NCBI GenBank assembly: GCA_020628375.1
Contig: JAHDFD010000001.1
Coordinates: forward strand, 81,332-145,331
Direction of reading: 5' to 3'
Source of the DNA: Chitinophagales bacterium
GTDB taxonomy: Bacteria > Bacteroidota > Bacteroidia > Chitinophagales > UBA2359
Length of the DNA stretch: 64,000 nucleotides
This document shows, in pieces, positions 37,201 to 45,336 of this stretch. Position 1 is the first letter of the stretch. Each line of letters starts with the position of its first letter. The notes beneath the pieces are model-generated. The model ran no database searches and had not been told where the DNA came from. It worked only from the letters and a program-made list of their open reading frames with translations. Made by a program: the position numbers and the translations under genes.

Positions 37201-39380
37201 CTCTTGGCATTGAAAACAAAACCAGCAAATTGAGTGAAATTATTTGCATTGGAATATTCAATTAGATTTTCAATATCCGATTTCAGTATTAAAAATTCTT
37301 TATTTGTATTATTTTGAATGATTACCCTACTTTCAAATTCTTCAATATTTAGGTTATCTAACTTTTGAGTAATAGTATTGCTATTGTTGAGGTCTTGTTG
37401 TAAAAAAGGTAGGTCTTGTTCAATTCTATCTATTAACTCTCTATTTCTGCTTAGTTGGTTTTCATTCCATCTTCTACATAATTCGTCAGCTTTAACTAAT
37501 AATTCTCCTACTTTTTTAACATTATTAATATTGTGGTCGGGAATATTCTTTTCATTTAATGTTTCACGTTCCTTGCATTTTTCTACATAGGTTCTAAAGG
37601 TATCAATCGTGAATAATTTATCAATTTCGGGAAGTTCTAAGTGGATATTATCGGTTTCTTTAATATTACAATACTTTGGGGCTAAAGATCTAAATTCATT
37701 AATGTCTTCTATAATGCTTTCATCTTCAACATTGGTGTAGTTATCTTCAAACCAATTAAACTGTTCTTTTTCTTCGTATAGCTTATCTACTATTTCTGCT
37801 AAAGTTCCTGAATAGTTCGCATTTATTTCTTGGGGTTCGCTTTCTTCTATTCTATTTGCAGATAGCTGATTTTTATTAGTAGAAATGTTAGAACGAATAT
37901 CATTTAATTCTTCTTCAAACTCATTAATGTTGTTTTCCCTTTCATTTTCTGGAATAGTAGATTTATCTAAAATCTCGTTTATACAGCCTTTTAAACTACT
38001 TAGTGAACTACCATCGCCCCCTAAATAATTAACTGCCAAGCTACCTATTTCTTCTGGTAATTTATCTTTCAAAACTTCTAATGCTTGTCGTTTTTTTGAT
38101 GTTATGAGTATCTTATTTCCTGTAGCTAATAAATGACTAATAAGGTTGGCAATGGTATGAGATTTTCCTGTTCCTGGTGGACCTTGAACTACAATTTTAT
38201 TTTTGTATCTACTTGCATTTAATATTTGAAATTGCTCGTCATTATAAGGCAATGGGAAGTATGGGTCGATTACTTCTGTATTAATTGGCTCATTATCAAT
38301 TTCTCTTTCCTCTGAAACAATATCATTGAATTGTTCAATATTTACATCATCTGGCTTTTCTGATACTTCTTTGATAATGGCTTCATAAGTAGTCTGAAAT
38401 TTTTTTGTTCCCTTCCTTCGTAGAATTAAAGCTGGTGCAAGAAATATTTTAGCATCCTCCACGATTTGATTGCTTTCAGGCTTCTCAATATCTGCAACAA
38501 ACTCACATTGTTTTACTTGACTAAGAGCCTCATTAAAAATACGAATAACATCATCCATACCTTCATCAAATAAGGTAAATATCTCCTTTTCTTTTATATT
38601 ATCTAATGAATTATCTTTTGCAAGTTTAACTATGTCTGATTGAAAGATTGGTTGAATAAGTTCATCTTTGAAAAACCCTGTTTCTAAATTTATATCTGCT
38701 TGTTCGTTTTCTCTAACTGTAATTTCAGAACTCTCTGCTTTGAGGTCAAATTCAATATTTACCTTTTGGGTAAATAAGTGTCTAAAAACTCTTGAATCTC
38801 CTACTTTAAAACTTAGTAAACCTTTACAAACTATTAACTCGAAACTCTCGTTATAATTTTCAAATTCGTGGTAAATGTCAAATAGTTCTCTATACTTTTT
38901 ATCTAGCAAATTATAGTCTTCTAACTCTTTTTCGTAAACCTCAAACTTTTGCAGATAAATTTTATGTTCTTCTAAATAATTATTTAAAACATCGAGCCAC
39001 TTATTGTCAATAAACGCATTAATTTCTACATTAAGCTCAGGTAATTTTTCTAGTGAATCACTTGGCTTTATTGTTGGTATTGTGTCTTCTGTTATTGGCT
39101 TTTCAATTACTAAATAGTCAGTAATATCTTGAGGTAAAACTAATTGGTTTTCTTTTGGTTGCTTGGGGCTAATGGGCTTACACAACTTTAACCAATAATC
39201 ATTATTAGAATTAAAATTACTATGTGTGATACTCTCAAATACACCTGCTTTACTTACTTCTGAAAACCAAAATATTTTAGAGTAGATATTAGAGGAATCC
39301 TCAATATCTATTTGTACTTTTCGAGGTTCAGTAAATGCCTTTAGATAATTTAGTATTTGTAAGTATTGCTCTTTTTTCAT
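34290..39380 (-). CDS. Giant SF1 (Upf1-like) helicase with C-terminal Vsr/DUF559-type nuclease
   Basis: 1,696 residues. Walker A QGPPGTGKSHTIANL is near residue 397, Walker B VIVDEASQLGPEAL near 1067 and the last helicase motif AYNVAASRAKDQMWLFYS near 1310: a superfamily 1 helicase of the Upf1/DNA2 kind whose halves are separated by a coiled-coil insert of about 600 residues (about 460-1000). Residues 1363-1460 form a Vsr-like (MTES_1575/DUF559) nuclease fold: FDSWFEAEVANDI, RRIDLVVFLENGESLAIECD, LGWSFVRISYLRY. A Gln/Asn/Pro-rich linker and an unrecognised beta-rich tail (1540-1696) follow. With the coupled DUF1016 nuclease it makes a plausible anti-phage operon. Function inferred from domain content and island location. 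Confidence 0.85.
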   Translation of the reverse strand: MKKEQYLQILNYLKAFTEPRKVQIDIEDSSNIYSKIFWFSEVSKAGVFESITHSNFNSNNDYWLKLCKPISPKQPKENQLVLPQDITDYLVIEKPITEDTIPTIKPSDSLEKLPELNVEINAFIDNKWLDVLNNYLEEHKIYLQKFEVYEKELEDYNLLDKKYRELFDIYHEFENYNESFELIVCKGLLSFKVGDSRVFRHLFTQKVNIEFDLKAESSEITVRENEQADINLETGFFKDELIQPIFQSDIVKLAKDNSLDNIKEKEIFTLFDEGMDDVIRIFNEALSQVKQCEFVADIEKPESNQIVEDAKIFLAPALILRRKGTKKFQTTYEAIIKEVSEKPDDVNIEQFNDIVSEEREIDNEPINTEVIDPYFPLPYNDEQFQILNASRYKNKIVVQGPPGTGKSHTIANLISHLLATGNKILITSKKRQALEVLKDKLPEEIGSLAVNYLGGDGSSLSSLKGCINEILDKSTIPENERENNINEFEEELNDIRSNISTNKNQLSANRIEESEPQEINANYSGTLAEIVDKLYEEKEQFNWFEDNYTNVEDESIIEDINEFRSLAPKYCNIKETDNIHLELPEIDKLFTIDTFRTYVEKCKERETLNEKNIPDHNINNVKKVGELLVKADELCRRWNENQLSRNRELIDRIEQDLPFLQQDLNNSNTITQKLDNLNIEEFESRVIIQNNTNKEFLILKSDIENLIEYSNANNFTQFAGFVFNAKRLLLPKEIKEVLYLTEQFKVNDKVCDTIEKLKQVQRFIDIQFEFEQLDNKWETLNSIVETNFSNRFRRYNQFLNSLNDLLKIRSRKEEISNELNETEDFKLINNFDCTSVEYHKNLLKKHQLNTSINSLKKDLAKGYNYLKNETTHPIKQQIIHVITNRDYSEYQNMLNKIKRLTIEKEEFEQYKILKNDLNNKLPTFLSKLQSGELEESNLQKINDAIKFKHAYQYILEISKENKWLENYENIKLLQVKEQDTISKLASEKAWLALKQNTLNNLNLTKDLTRWRQAITNIGKGTGKRAIENRGIAKEIMPKCIDAVPCWIMPLDQVADTVKPTHNMFDYVIVDEASQLGPEALFLFYLAKKIIIVGDDKQTAPEYVGIKRNNVTTLIKEHLKDIPDKEFYGIDNSFFDHARALTDKHIVLREHFRCMPEIIAFSNQYFYAPENISLYPVRQFSENRLEPLKAIFCENGFLKGSTNKINEIEAEAIASKIEELIALPEYEEKDMGVIALQGDTQASIIEKLVIEKIGIKKFKERNIKCGKATEFQGDERDIIFLSMVVDPNKTFNAQTRMETERAYNVAASRAKDQMWLFYSVHENKLKPNDLRCKLLKHILKYTEKREYLTTTPIPQIKQKGSQPNPFDSWFEAEVANDIIAKGYKVVAQYKAGRNRRIDLVVFLENGESLAIECDGEHYHNAETFDADFKRQQELERLGWSFVRISYLRYKADKSEALKELWSTLEQRATISSDTNNEVETSQVESENNPTQQIVEIENDEVKEKPNTIQLPSNQGTLFNSNQTTMFDPPPPQQAETQPNRLSEIRLKPSIKKGIRYDDTHKLIFTNQAQVYKYYKDVKGKPDLLSKIKFRPNEKHIYITSTKDYRGFMLFAFKNGKIAKVSMKAYETKNKCKSLIKAFNVNSELIYIAHHANDCDLKITFIDGNSIKYTANKAKDKRDIQGNKAFEGKPPVHSIEKI

Positions 39381-40033
39381 TTGGGATTAGGTATTGATGT
39401 ATTTGAGAGATAGAAATAATTATTGTGGTTCATATAAGTATTCAGAATTAGCATATTGACCTGATTTTCACTACTATTCAAGTAAGTTTGTTTATTAACA
39501 TAAAATGTAAAAGATCAAGTAAGCCTCACAAATTTAAGTAATCCCAAGTTGATAATTTTATTTTCATGGCTACTCATTGAATGTCATAACCTATATACTT
39601 AGTTTATTGGCTATTTTAAAAGTTTTCATATTTATTCAAACAGTTATTTGGCGGAGGATTGTATTTATATCTTCCAAATCCTGTTCGTATAGTAATTTTT
39701 GAGGTGTTTATTTATAGGGTAAATACTACGAATAATAAAATTCTTAATGTACTAAGCTCCTTGATAATCAATTCTTTATATCTGTTTTGGTTTTTATCTA
39801 ATGGTAATTTTACCTTTTTGGTAGAGATTATCAGAAAATCTGATAATTTCAGGGCTTTTTTTGGGTGATTTTCTTATAAGTACTTGATTGTTAGGTTTTT
39901 GTTTTATCAGAAAATCTGATAAAACTAATTTAATTACGAATACCATACTTTTATAAAGCCTTAACCATTAACACTAACAACAAGCAATGCTCTATTTTGG
40001 GCATTGCTTTGGGTTGATAGGGTGGGGTTGTTT
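39381..40033. other. Gene-free, palindrome-rich region (candidate origin or operator)
   Basis: 653 bp with no credible gene. The 19-bp palindrome TTATCAGAAAATCTGATAA occurs at 39828-39846 and 39904-39922, 76 bp apart; the second copy extends to 11-bp arms at 39901-39925. Further right, AAGCAATGC (39982-39990) pairs with GCATTGCTT (40001-40009). The left part, upstream of the helicase gene, is featureless apart from a TAAATTTG-like box on the minus strand at 39530-39537. The position between the defence operon and the replication-like gene suggests an origin or repressor-bound control region. Confidence 0.6.
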
Positions 40034-40249
40034 TTAAATCGTTTTTGTTGTAGGTCTGTCTTTAGAAGTATAATAACCTAATTGTCTTCTACTCTGCTTA
40101 CAATAGACTTGCATAAACTTCCACTCTGGATATTCTCTATCTAAAAAATTCATAAAGTCTAATAGATCAGAAGTGTTGTACTTTACATAATGATCTCTTC
40201 TAAGGCTTGCTTTGATAATTACAGCGTACAACTTTTTTTGCTTTTTCAT
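40034..40249 (-). CDS. Small hypothetical protein of the mobile element
   Basis: 71 residues, very basic start (MKKQKKLYAVIIKASLRRDH), then TSDLLDFMNFLDREYPEWKF and a Lys/Arg-rich tail. No family is recognised. It is co-directional with the rep-like and integrase genes and stands between them and the palindrome region, so it may act in replication or its control. Codon use looks normal. Could also be spurious, but the frame has a clean start and a sensible amino-acid composition. Confidence 0.5.
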   Translation of the reverse strand: MKKQKKLYAVIIKASLRRDHYVKYNTSDLLDFMNFLDREYPEWKFMQVYCKQSRRQLGYYTSKDRPTTKTI

Positions 40250-40398
40250 TTTTTAATTTTTAATAGTTGTTGAATAATCGGCTAAAGGTTTTGCTAATGG
40301 TCTTTTATATATTAAAGCTTCGCTTTTTTGTTAAAGGTGCATATCAGGAGTAGATTCTTCTTTCTTATGAAAAGTCTGTCTTGACTTCGATACTTTAT

Positions 40399-41703
40399 CT
40401 ATTCAAATATCTCAAAGTCTTTGGTTTTATTATCCATATATACCTTAGCCTGCTTTTGTGGTATTGGAATATCTTTTATCCTTACATTTCCTATATTGTC
40501 TTTGTAGTTCAAGTATGCTTCTTTACTTGAATATTTTACATAGGTATCATCAAGGTGTTTGTTCTGAATGTAGAAGCAGTTATCTATTCCAATTATAGCT
40601 TCACTTAAAAACGTATAGGCAGTAGCACAGAGATTTATGGTGTCATTTTCTTGATTCCCCATTTTCCTAATACACTTACTTTGTAAAATGAGGAAATCGT
40701 TATTTTCAATGGTATTTTGAAGGTTGTGTAAATTGGGGAACTTTTCTAAAGTTTCTATTACCTCTATGTTCTGTAAAATGGGAACTTCATCTACATCCAT
40801 TAACTGCTCAAACTTAGCTTCTGCATTTGCTATTACTCTATCATGTAATTGCTCTTTGCTGTATCGTTCATATATGGCTTTCAGACGCTTTATGTGATTG
40901 TTAGGTGTCTTTCTATCCACTTGTTTGTTAGATACTTTTTTATATAGTTTTTCAAAGTATTTTGGTTGAGTAGCTTCTTTGAAAAATGATAATTCTTTAT
41001 CATTCAATTTGTCTATATCAATAGGCTCTGATTTTAGAATGTTTTTATAATAGCCAATTAACCTATTTTTAAGAGTATGGAAATTGTGTGGATGAAAAAA
41101 GTCTTTAAGGGTTTTAATATTGATACCTCCACACTTTTCAAATTCTTTAGAATTGAGATCTTTCATTGTTATTACCTTATACTCTATTCGTAATATTTCG
41201 CCATCAATTTTTTTCTGTTTAGATTTGGAATATACTTTGAAATCATTATTATCCTGTTTCAAATGTTTGCCATCAAAATCATCGTTACTATCGTATCTGT
41301 AAAATACTTTTTTACCTTTTCTTTCTATACCTTCAATTATGGTTTCACAGGTAGTGTGTTCCAATGGGGAGGTTAGGTTAAACTCGAATGAATGTATGCT
41401 GACTTTATGTGCGTGTACATTTAATAAAGCACATAAATAGTTAACGGCATTGACTACTTCAGAATAATAAAAATCTTCAAAATTATTTGCTTGATAGAAG
41501 TTTTGAAGACTACCATTAATTCTAAGAGTTGTTATTCCTTTTTCACTCTCGCTAAACTTAAAAGTTAGTTGTCTGATAATACACTTATAGCCTTGTATGA
41601 CACCATCGTTATTTTTACCTGAAAATATCCAACTAAAGTTTTTGTTTTCAAGTAAGGTTTTAATATCCATATTAGGAATGGATAAGGAGATACCATCTAC
41701 CAC
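40399..41703 (-). CDS. Replication-initiator-like protein (phage gene II/RstA type)
   Basis: 434 residues. Two blocks recall initiators of filamentous-phage and related rolling-circle replicons: LRINGSLQNFYQANNFEDF near residue 60-80 (GS-L-x-N pattern) and FKVYSKSKQKKIDGEILRIE near 155-175 (Y-S/D-K ... L-R-I-E). HSFEFNL near 103 may hold a strand of the same fold. Together with the nearby palindromes this suggests the excised element can replicate. The catalytic tyrosine is not certain. The upstream gene is an excisionase-like HTH protein. The match is by eye and moderate; it could be another element-specific protein. Confidence 0.5.
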   Translation of the reverse strand: MVDGISLSIPNMDIKTLLENKNFSWIFSGKNNDGVIQGYKCIIRQLTFKFSESEKGITTLRINGSLQNFYQANNFEDFYYSEVVNAVNYLCALLNVHAHKVSIHSFEFNLTSPLEHTTCETIIEGIERKGKKVFYRYDSNDDFDGKHLKQDNNDFKVYSKSKQKKIDGEILRIEYKVITMKDLNSKEFEKCGGINIKTLKDFFHPHNFHTLKNRLIGYYKNILKSEPIDIDKLNDKELSFFKEATQPKYFEKLYKKVSNKQVDRKTPNNHIKRLKAIYERYSKEQLHDRVIANAEAKFEQLMDVDEVPILQNIEVIETLEKFPNLHNLQNTIENNDFLILQSKCIRKMGNQENDTINLCATAYTFLSEAIIGIDNCFYIQNKHLDDTYVKYSSKEAYLNYKDNIGNVRIKDIPIPQKQAKVYMDNKTKDFEIFE

Positions 41704-41812
41704 TTGCTTTACTTTAAGATAGTTGAAAATCAGCTATCTTTGAGCCATCGAGTTATCTGAAGGGAGGAAATATTTTGAACGGTGTTTACTCCCTTTTTTA
41801 TGTCTATACTCA

Positions 41813-41835
41813 AACAGCCCAAAGGTTAGGCTGTT
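41813..41835. terminator. Hairpin at the end of the HTH gene
   Basis: AACAGCC (41813-41819) pairs with GGCTGTT (41829-41835), followed by T residues on the plus strand. It lies at the stop codon of the minus-strand HTH gene. The T run favours termination of plus-strand (antisense) transcripts, so its role is unclear. Confidence 0.4.
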
Positions 41836-41836
41836 T

Positions 41837-42112
41837 TTACTTCTTTGCATCAATTTTAATGCGTTCCATAAAAGCCAATACCTCTGTGTGGAGGTAAAAT
41901 ATCTTTCTACCTTCTTGGCTATAAGTAATCATTCGTTTTTCTCGGTAGTGTGCTGATTGGCGTTTACTTATTTTAAGTAGTTCGCAAAACTCATCATCTG
42001 TATAGATGCGTTCAGGTTTAGCGTTGAGGACTTGTTCTAATTTTGAATTTATAAGGTTGAGCTTATCTTCTAATAACCTCAATTCGTTTTCATCTAATAC
42101 TATTGCTTTCAT
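41837..42112 (-). CDS. Excisionase-like helix-turn-helix protein
   Basis: 91 residues with a coiled-coil N-terminus (about 5-30) and a winged HTH of the MerR/excisionase kind: TDDEFCELLKISKRQSAHYR then EKRMITYSQEGRKIFYLHTE and VLAFMERIKI. Such genes accompany tyrosine integrases in Bacteroidota mobile elements, where they direct excision or regulate the element. It lies between the rep-like gene and the integrase, on the same strand. Confidence 0.75.
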   Translation of the reverse strand: MKAIVLDENELRLLEDKLNLINSKLEQVLNAKPERIYTDDEFCELLKISKRQSAHYREKRMITYSQEGRKIFYLHTEVLAFMERIKIDAKK

Positions 42113-42228
42113 TCTATTACAGATTTACTTTTAAATTAATAGAACAAAGAAAGTTCAAGGCTGAAGTGAAGTGCAATTAATTACTGTGTAAAGGATTTTT
42201 GAGATTTCAGATATGATTTACACACATA

Positions 42229-43134
42229 TTATTTTGTAAACCGATAGCGGTTTTTTATAGCTCTTAGCTTATCAGGGCTATTAATTGGATTATCAAAACC
42301 ATTTAGTTGTAAAACTTCATAAGTTACCCAGTAACTGTTATCCTTTTCTGTTCCTATGTGTAGGAGGTGATGAAAAATTATGTCTGCAACACTTGAAAAA
42401 TAGAACTTTTTAAAACTTTCATGTTTCGCTGGAACACTTGATTTACCCAATTTAGATGCTTTCAAATTAGACTTACCTTCTTTTGTTTGAGAGTCTTTAA
42501 TTTCTTCTTCAAACAATTTATCTAAAGTAACTCCTAAATGGCTTGGAACTTTTACGCCCAAACCATCTACCCTCTTTTTTCTTTGCATCAATTTTTTTCC
42601 AAACTTATCAAAACAAATACATTCAGACAATATTTCAAAGTACCATTGGTGCGTGATTCTTTTCTCAGTACTTTTATACTCGAACTTAGGTTCACCTTCT
42701 TCTGGATTTTCTTTTCTAACCTTTTGTGTAATTGTGATAGAAATTTCAGAGATATTTGCTTCTTCAAGAAATGTATTAAGAAAAAACAAGTAATCAATAT
42801 CTTCATCTTCTCTTATCTCATTTGCTTGAATATGTAATGATGCAATGAGATAATAAACTTCAGCTAAGAAATACAACTCTTTGATCTTTGAGGAATCTAC
42901 GCTGTATTTCTCACTTAATTCTTTAATTTTTAGTAATGTGTTATTTGGGATAAAAATTGGGAAGTTTAATCCAAGAAATTGTGAATAGCCTGCATTTACT
43001 AAATCGGTACATAAATGACCTAAAAAACTGTCAAAACCTTTTGGTATTATAAAAGATGTAGTATTCTCTGTTTGCTTGAATAGTTTATTAATCCTGTTAA
43101 TCTGTTGTCGTGCTTCTTCAATTTTAGAACTCAT
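42229..43134 (-). CDS. Hypothetical protein of element A
   Basis: 301 residues, alpha-helical, with no signal peptide or membrane segment and no recognised motif. The C-terminal part (SSVADIIFHHLLHIGTEKDN then YWVTYEVLQLNGFDNP) recalls helical accessory proteins found beside integrases in Bacteroidota elements (RteC-like in position, not clearly in sequence). It starts 18 bp after the integrase stop and is surely in the same operon. Function unknown. Confidence 0.6.
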   Translation of the reverse strand: MSSKIEEARQQINRINKLFKQTENTTSFIIPKGFDSFLGHLCTDLVNAGYSQFLGLNFPIFIPNNTLLKIKELSEKYSVDSSKIKELYFLAEVYYLIASLHIQANEIREDEDIDYLFFLNTFLEEANISEISITITQKVRKENPEEGEPKFEYKSTEKRITHQWYFEILSECICFDKFGKKLMQRKKRVDGLGVKVPSHLGVTLDKLFEEEIKDSQTKEGKSNLKASKLGKSSVPAKHESFKKFYFSSVADIIFHHLLHIGTEKDNSYWVTYEVLQLNGFDNPINSPDKLRAIKNRYRFTK

Positions 43135-43152
43135 ATAAAAAGGTTATTGTAA

Positions 43153-44391
43153 TTAATCAAATTTGAATAAATCATTACTAAAATCACTTATAGTATCGGT
43201 AGTAAATCCAGCAAAATAATTTTCGGTAGTTTTTAAATTGGCGTGTCCTAAACGTTCAGAAACAAAGACCATACTTTTTCCATGTTTAGTTATAGATAAC
43301 GTGGCGAATGTGTGTCTGCACCAATAGAACGAAAAATCATTTGGTAAACCAATTTCAGTAGCAATTTTCTTTAGCTGTTTATTTATTCGCTTATTGAATC
43401 CTTTTTTATGGTCAAACTGTTTTTCGTTGCTTAGTGTTGGATCTATAAATGGAAACAAATATCTCGTATCACTCGGATACTTCTCAATAACACTTTTAGC
43501 ATAATCATTAACCGATACAACTATTGGAGTAGAATTTTGTCTTTTGCCTTTTGTTTTTTCACGAACATAAGCTATCACACCATTTTCGGTATCGTAGTCA
43601 TTCTTTTCAAGAAATAGCATATCTGCCAAATTCATTCCATAGGTAGCATAACAAAACAAGAAAATATCTTTGGCACGTTGCAAATAATAGTTATCTGTTT
43701 CAAATAGAAACAAAGCCTTCAACTGTTGAAGTGTTAAGGCTCGTTTGGCTCTTCCAGACGATGGAATAGAGTATTTCCCCTTACCTGTACCAAACGGATA
43801 CACATCTTTTGAAACAACATCTTCTTCAATGGCATTTTTGAAAATATGACGAAGGTTACGCATTTTCAATCCAAAGCCCCCTAAAGCCTTTCCCTCCACA
43901 TTTAAGTAAAAGTGTTCAAAATCTTTTAGCCATTTTGTAGTAATACTTTCAAAAGCAAAATAGTCATTCCCTTTTCTTCTGTATGCTTGAAATCGTTTAA
44001 TAGCTTCCATTGTGGAGGTGTATGTTTCAACCGAACCAAACTTACCTGACTTTTGTAACTCGTCAATTTTTTCGTCAAACATACCATACACATCAATTTC
44101 TGAAAGTTTGAAAAACCTACGTTCAAAAATATCAAAATTGAAAGGCTTGATCGTATCTGCTACTGCTCTAGCTCCCTCTAATATATCTTCCATTTTGTAA
44201 CGAAGCCTTTTTACTTCAGCATTAGCTTTCTTAGCGTTCTTTGCTTTATCATAAAGCTCAGGGCTTGCATATAGGTTTATATTTAGCCTCTTTCGTTTTC
44301 TTGGTTTGTTATTGAATATCTGTAATTTTATAGGGTGTGAGCCATCCTGACGTACACTTCTCATATCGTAATACAATGATATTGTTGGCAT
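43153..44391 (-). CDS. Tyrosine-type site-specific recombinase (integrase)
   Basis: 412 residues with an arm-binding-type N-terminus, a SAM-like core-binding domain (about 100-200) and a catalytic domain (215-405). The catalytic C-terminal part reads FYWCRHTFATLSI (Arg-His) and GHANLKTTENYFAGF (nucleophile Tyr). The first catalytic arginine, normally in a (T/L)-R-G-M/L segment, appears as FCYATYGMNLADM, with Tyr at its place; related Bacteroidota integrases also vary here. Its start is 210 bp from the repeat at 44602, the standard position of an integrase beside its att site. Confidence 0.9.
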   Translation of the reverse strand: MPTISLYYDMRSVRQDGSHPIKLQIFNNKPRKRKRLNINLYASPELYDKAKNAKKANAEVKRLRYKMEDILEGARAVADTIKPFNFDIFERRFFKLSEIDVYGMFDEKIDELQKSGKFGSVETYTSTMEAIKRFQAYRRKGNDYFAFESITTKWLKDFEHFYLNVEGKALGGFGLKMRNLRHIFKNAIEEDVVSKDVYPFGTGKGKYSIPSSGRAKRALTLQQLKALFLFETDNYYLQRAKDIFLFCYATYGMNLADMLFLEKNDYDTENGVIAYVREKTKGKRQNSTPIVVSVNDYAKSVIEKYPSDTRYLFPFIDPTLSNEKQFDHKKGFNKRINKQLKKIATEIGLPNDFSFYWCRHTFATLSITKHGKSMVFVSERLGHANLKTTENYFAGFTTDTISDFSNDLFKFD

Positions 44392-44411
44392 TTTAACTTG
44401 TTTTGATTAAT

Positions 44412-44491
44412 ATTTGCCCACAAAAAAGCAGATAATCGGCTGTAAGCCCTGTGGTGTAAGGGTTTCACTTGCCCACTATTTGCCCACAAAA
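44412..44491. promoter_or_regulatory. Candidate integrase arm-type sites upstream of the integrase
   Basis: ATTTGCCCACAAAA at 44412-44425 and the full pair CTTGCCCACTATTTGCCCAC (44468-44487, then AAAA) match the sequence inside the left end of the element (33217-33240). They lie between the integrase start and its attachment repeat and may also control the integrase promoter. Confidence 0.6.
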
Positions 44492-44601
44492 ATAAGTTAT
44501 GATGCTTTAAAATGCTACTTATTGCACTATACAAAATACATAAACCCTTATATTATAAGGGTTTGCAGTTTAATTCCTTTTGTTAATTCAACATAGATGT
44601 T

Positions 44602-44686
44602 ACTCATAATCAGGGGGTCCTAGGTTCGAGTCCTAGTGGGACCACTTCTTTAAACCCTTGCAAATCAGTAATTTGTGAGGGTTTTT
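44602..44686 (+). repeat. Central attachment repeat (tRNA 3' fragment and terminator)
   Basis: Second copy of the 85-bp att repeat: the tRNA 3' fragment (44602-44644) and the following terminator (44652-44686). The tRNA 5' half is missing, so it is not a gene. It is the right end of element A and, because degenerate arm-type motifs follow at 44715-44740 (ATTTGCACAC, ATTTGCCTAC), also seems to be the left end of a second, older element. Confidence 0.88.
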
Positions 44687-44784
44687 TAATTCTCCAAAGT
44701 TTCTTCTTAAAATTCATTTGCACACAATTTGCCTACAAAACCTTTTATTTCGCCTTATTTTTTGCTGATTTTGCGATTAGTTCC

Positions 44785-45336
44785 TCAAACAGGATTTTTA
44801 AAATGAAGTTTGTTTTTTACACGTTTATATTCCTGAGTTCGTTTCTTTCTATTATCTTTTATTTCCTGCTCTAATTTTTTTGAATGTAATTTATACCAAT
44901 AATTAGCAGGAATTAATTTCCCACTATGTATTTCTAATCTGTACATCAGCTCTACATTAGGAGCTTCTCTATCATTTAATAAGCGGCTTAATTTAGTTTT
45001 ATGAATGTCAATATCTTTAGCAAAATCGGTATGTGTCTTTTTTATCAAATTGATATATTGTTTCAATTGGTTGGAAAATGAGAAAATTTCATCATATACA
45101 TTTTGGTTAAAATAGTCTTTCATTAAGTATTTCATTCGCAATAATTCGCTGTGAAGTACCTGCTGATCAGACATTTCTTTTAATTTTTGTAAACGTAATT
45201 TCAAAAATTCTTCATCAGCCTGCGTTTTTTCTTTTACAGATAATTCATTTCTAAAAACAAAGCTTTCAACAATTTCTTCATCAGAAAGTCTTTTCTTTAC
45301 TTTTTCGTAAGTCGATTCCTTTTTTTTATTCATCAT
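44785..45336 (-). CDS. Helix-turn-helix protein paired with GNAT gene (candidate antitoxin/regulator)
   Basis: 183 residues, mostly charged helices. An XRE-like HTH lies near residues 95-145: KTHTDFAKDIDIHKTKLSRL then NDREAPNVELMYRLEIHSGK. The rest (1-90 and 150-183) is basic coiled coil. Its start overlaps the stop of the GNAT gene by 11 bp, so the two are translationally coupled. The pair resembles toxin-antitoxin modules with an acetyltransferase toxin, although there the antitoxin is more often the first gene. Function inferred from arrangement only. Confidence 0.6.
   Translation of the reverse strand: MMNKKKESTYEKVKKRLSDEEIVESFVFRNELSVKEKTQADEEFLKLRLQKLKEMSDQQVLHSELLRMKYLMKDYFNQNVYDEIFSFSNQLKQYINLIKKTHTDFAKDIDIHKTKLSRLLNDREAPNVELMYRLEIHSGKLIPANYWYKLHSKKLEQEIKDNRKKRTQEYKRVKNKLHFKNPV

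Larger units (their letters stand above)
33145..44644. mobile_element. Integrated element A (tyrosine-integrase island in tRNA gene)
   Basis: Bounded by the 85-bp direct repeats at 33102 and 44602. The integrase gene is at the right end, next to its attachment site, with an excisionase-like HTH gene and a replication-initiator-like gene behind it. Cargo is a helicase-nuclease/DUF1016 operon. No conjugation or mobilisation gene is recognisable, so it is probably a small integrative element that relies on other elements for transfer. All genes run on the minus strand. Confidence 0.85.

Noticed and set aside
39659-39868. Open frame of 69 codons on the plus strand in the palindrome region
   Set aside because: Overlaps a palindrome, has hydrophobic AT-driven composition, opposite to all genes of the element and matches nothing.
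44602-44644. Second tRNA gene
   Set aside because: Only the 3' half is present, without acceptor 5' strand and D arm; it is an attachment-site duplicate.
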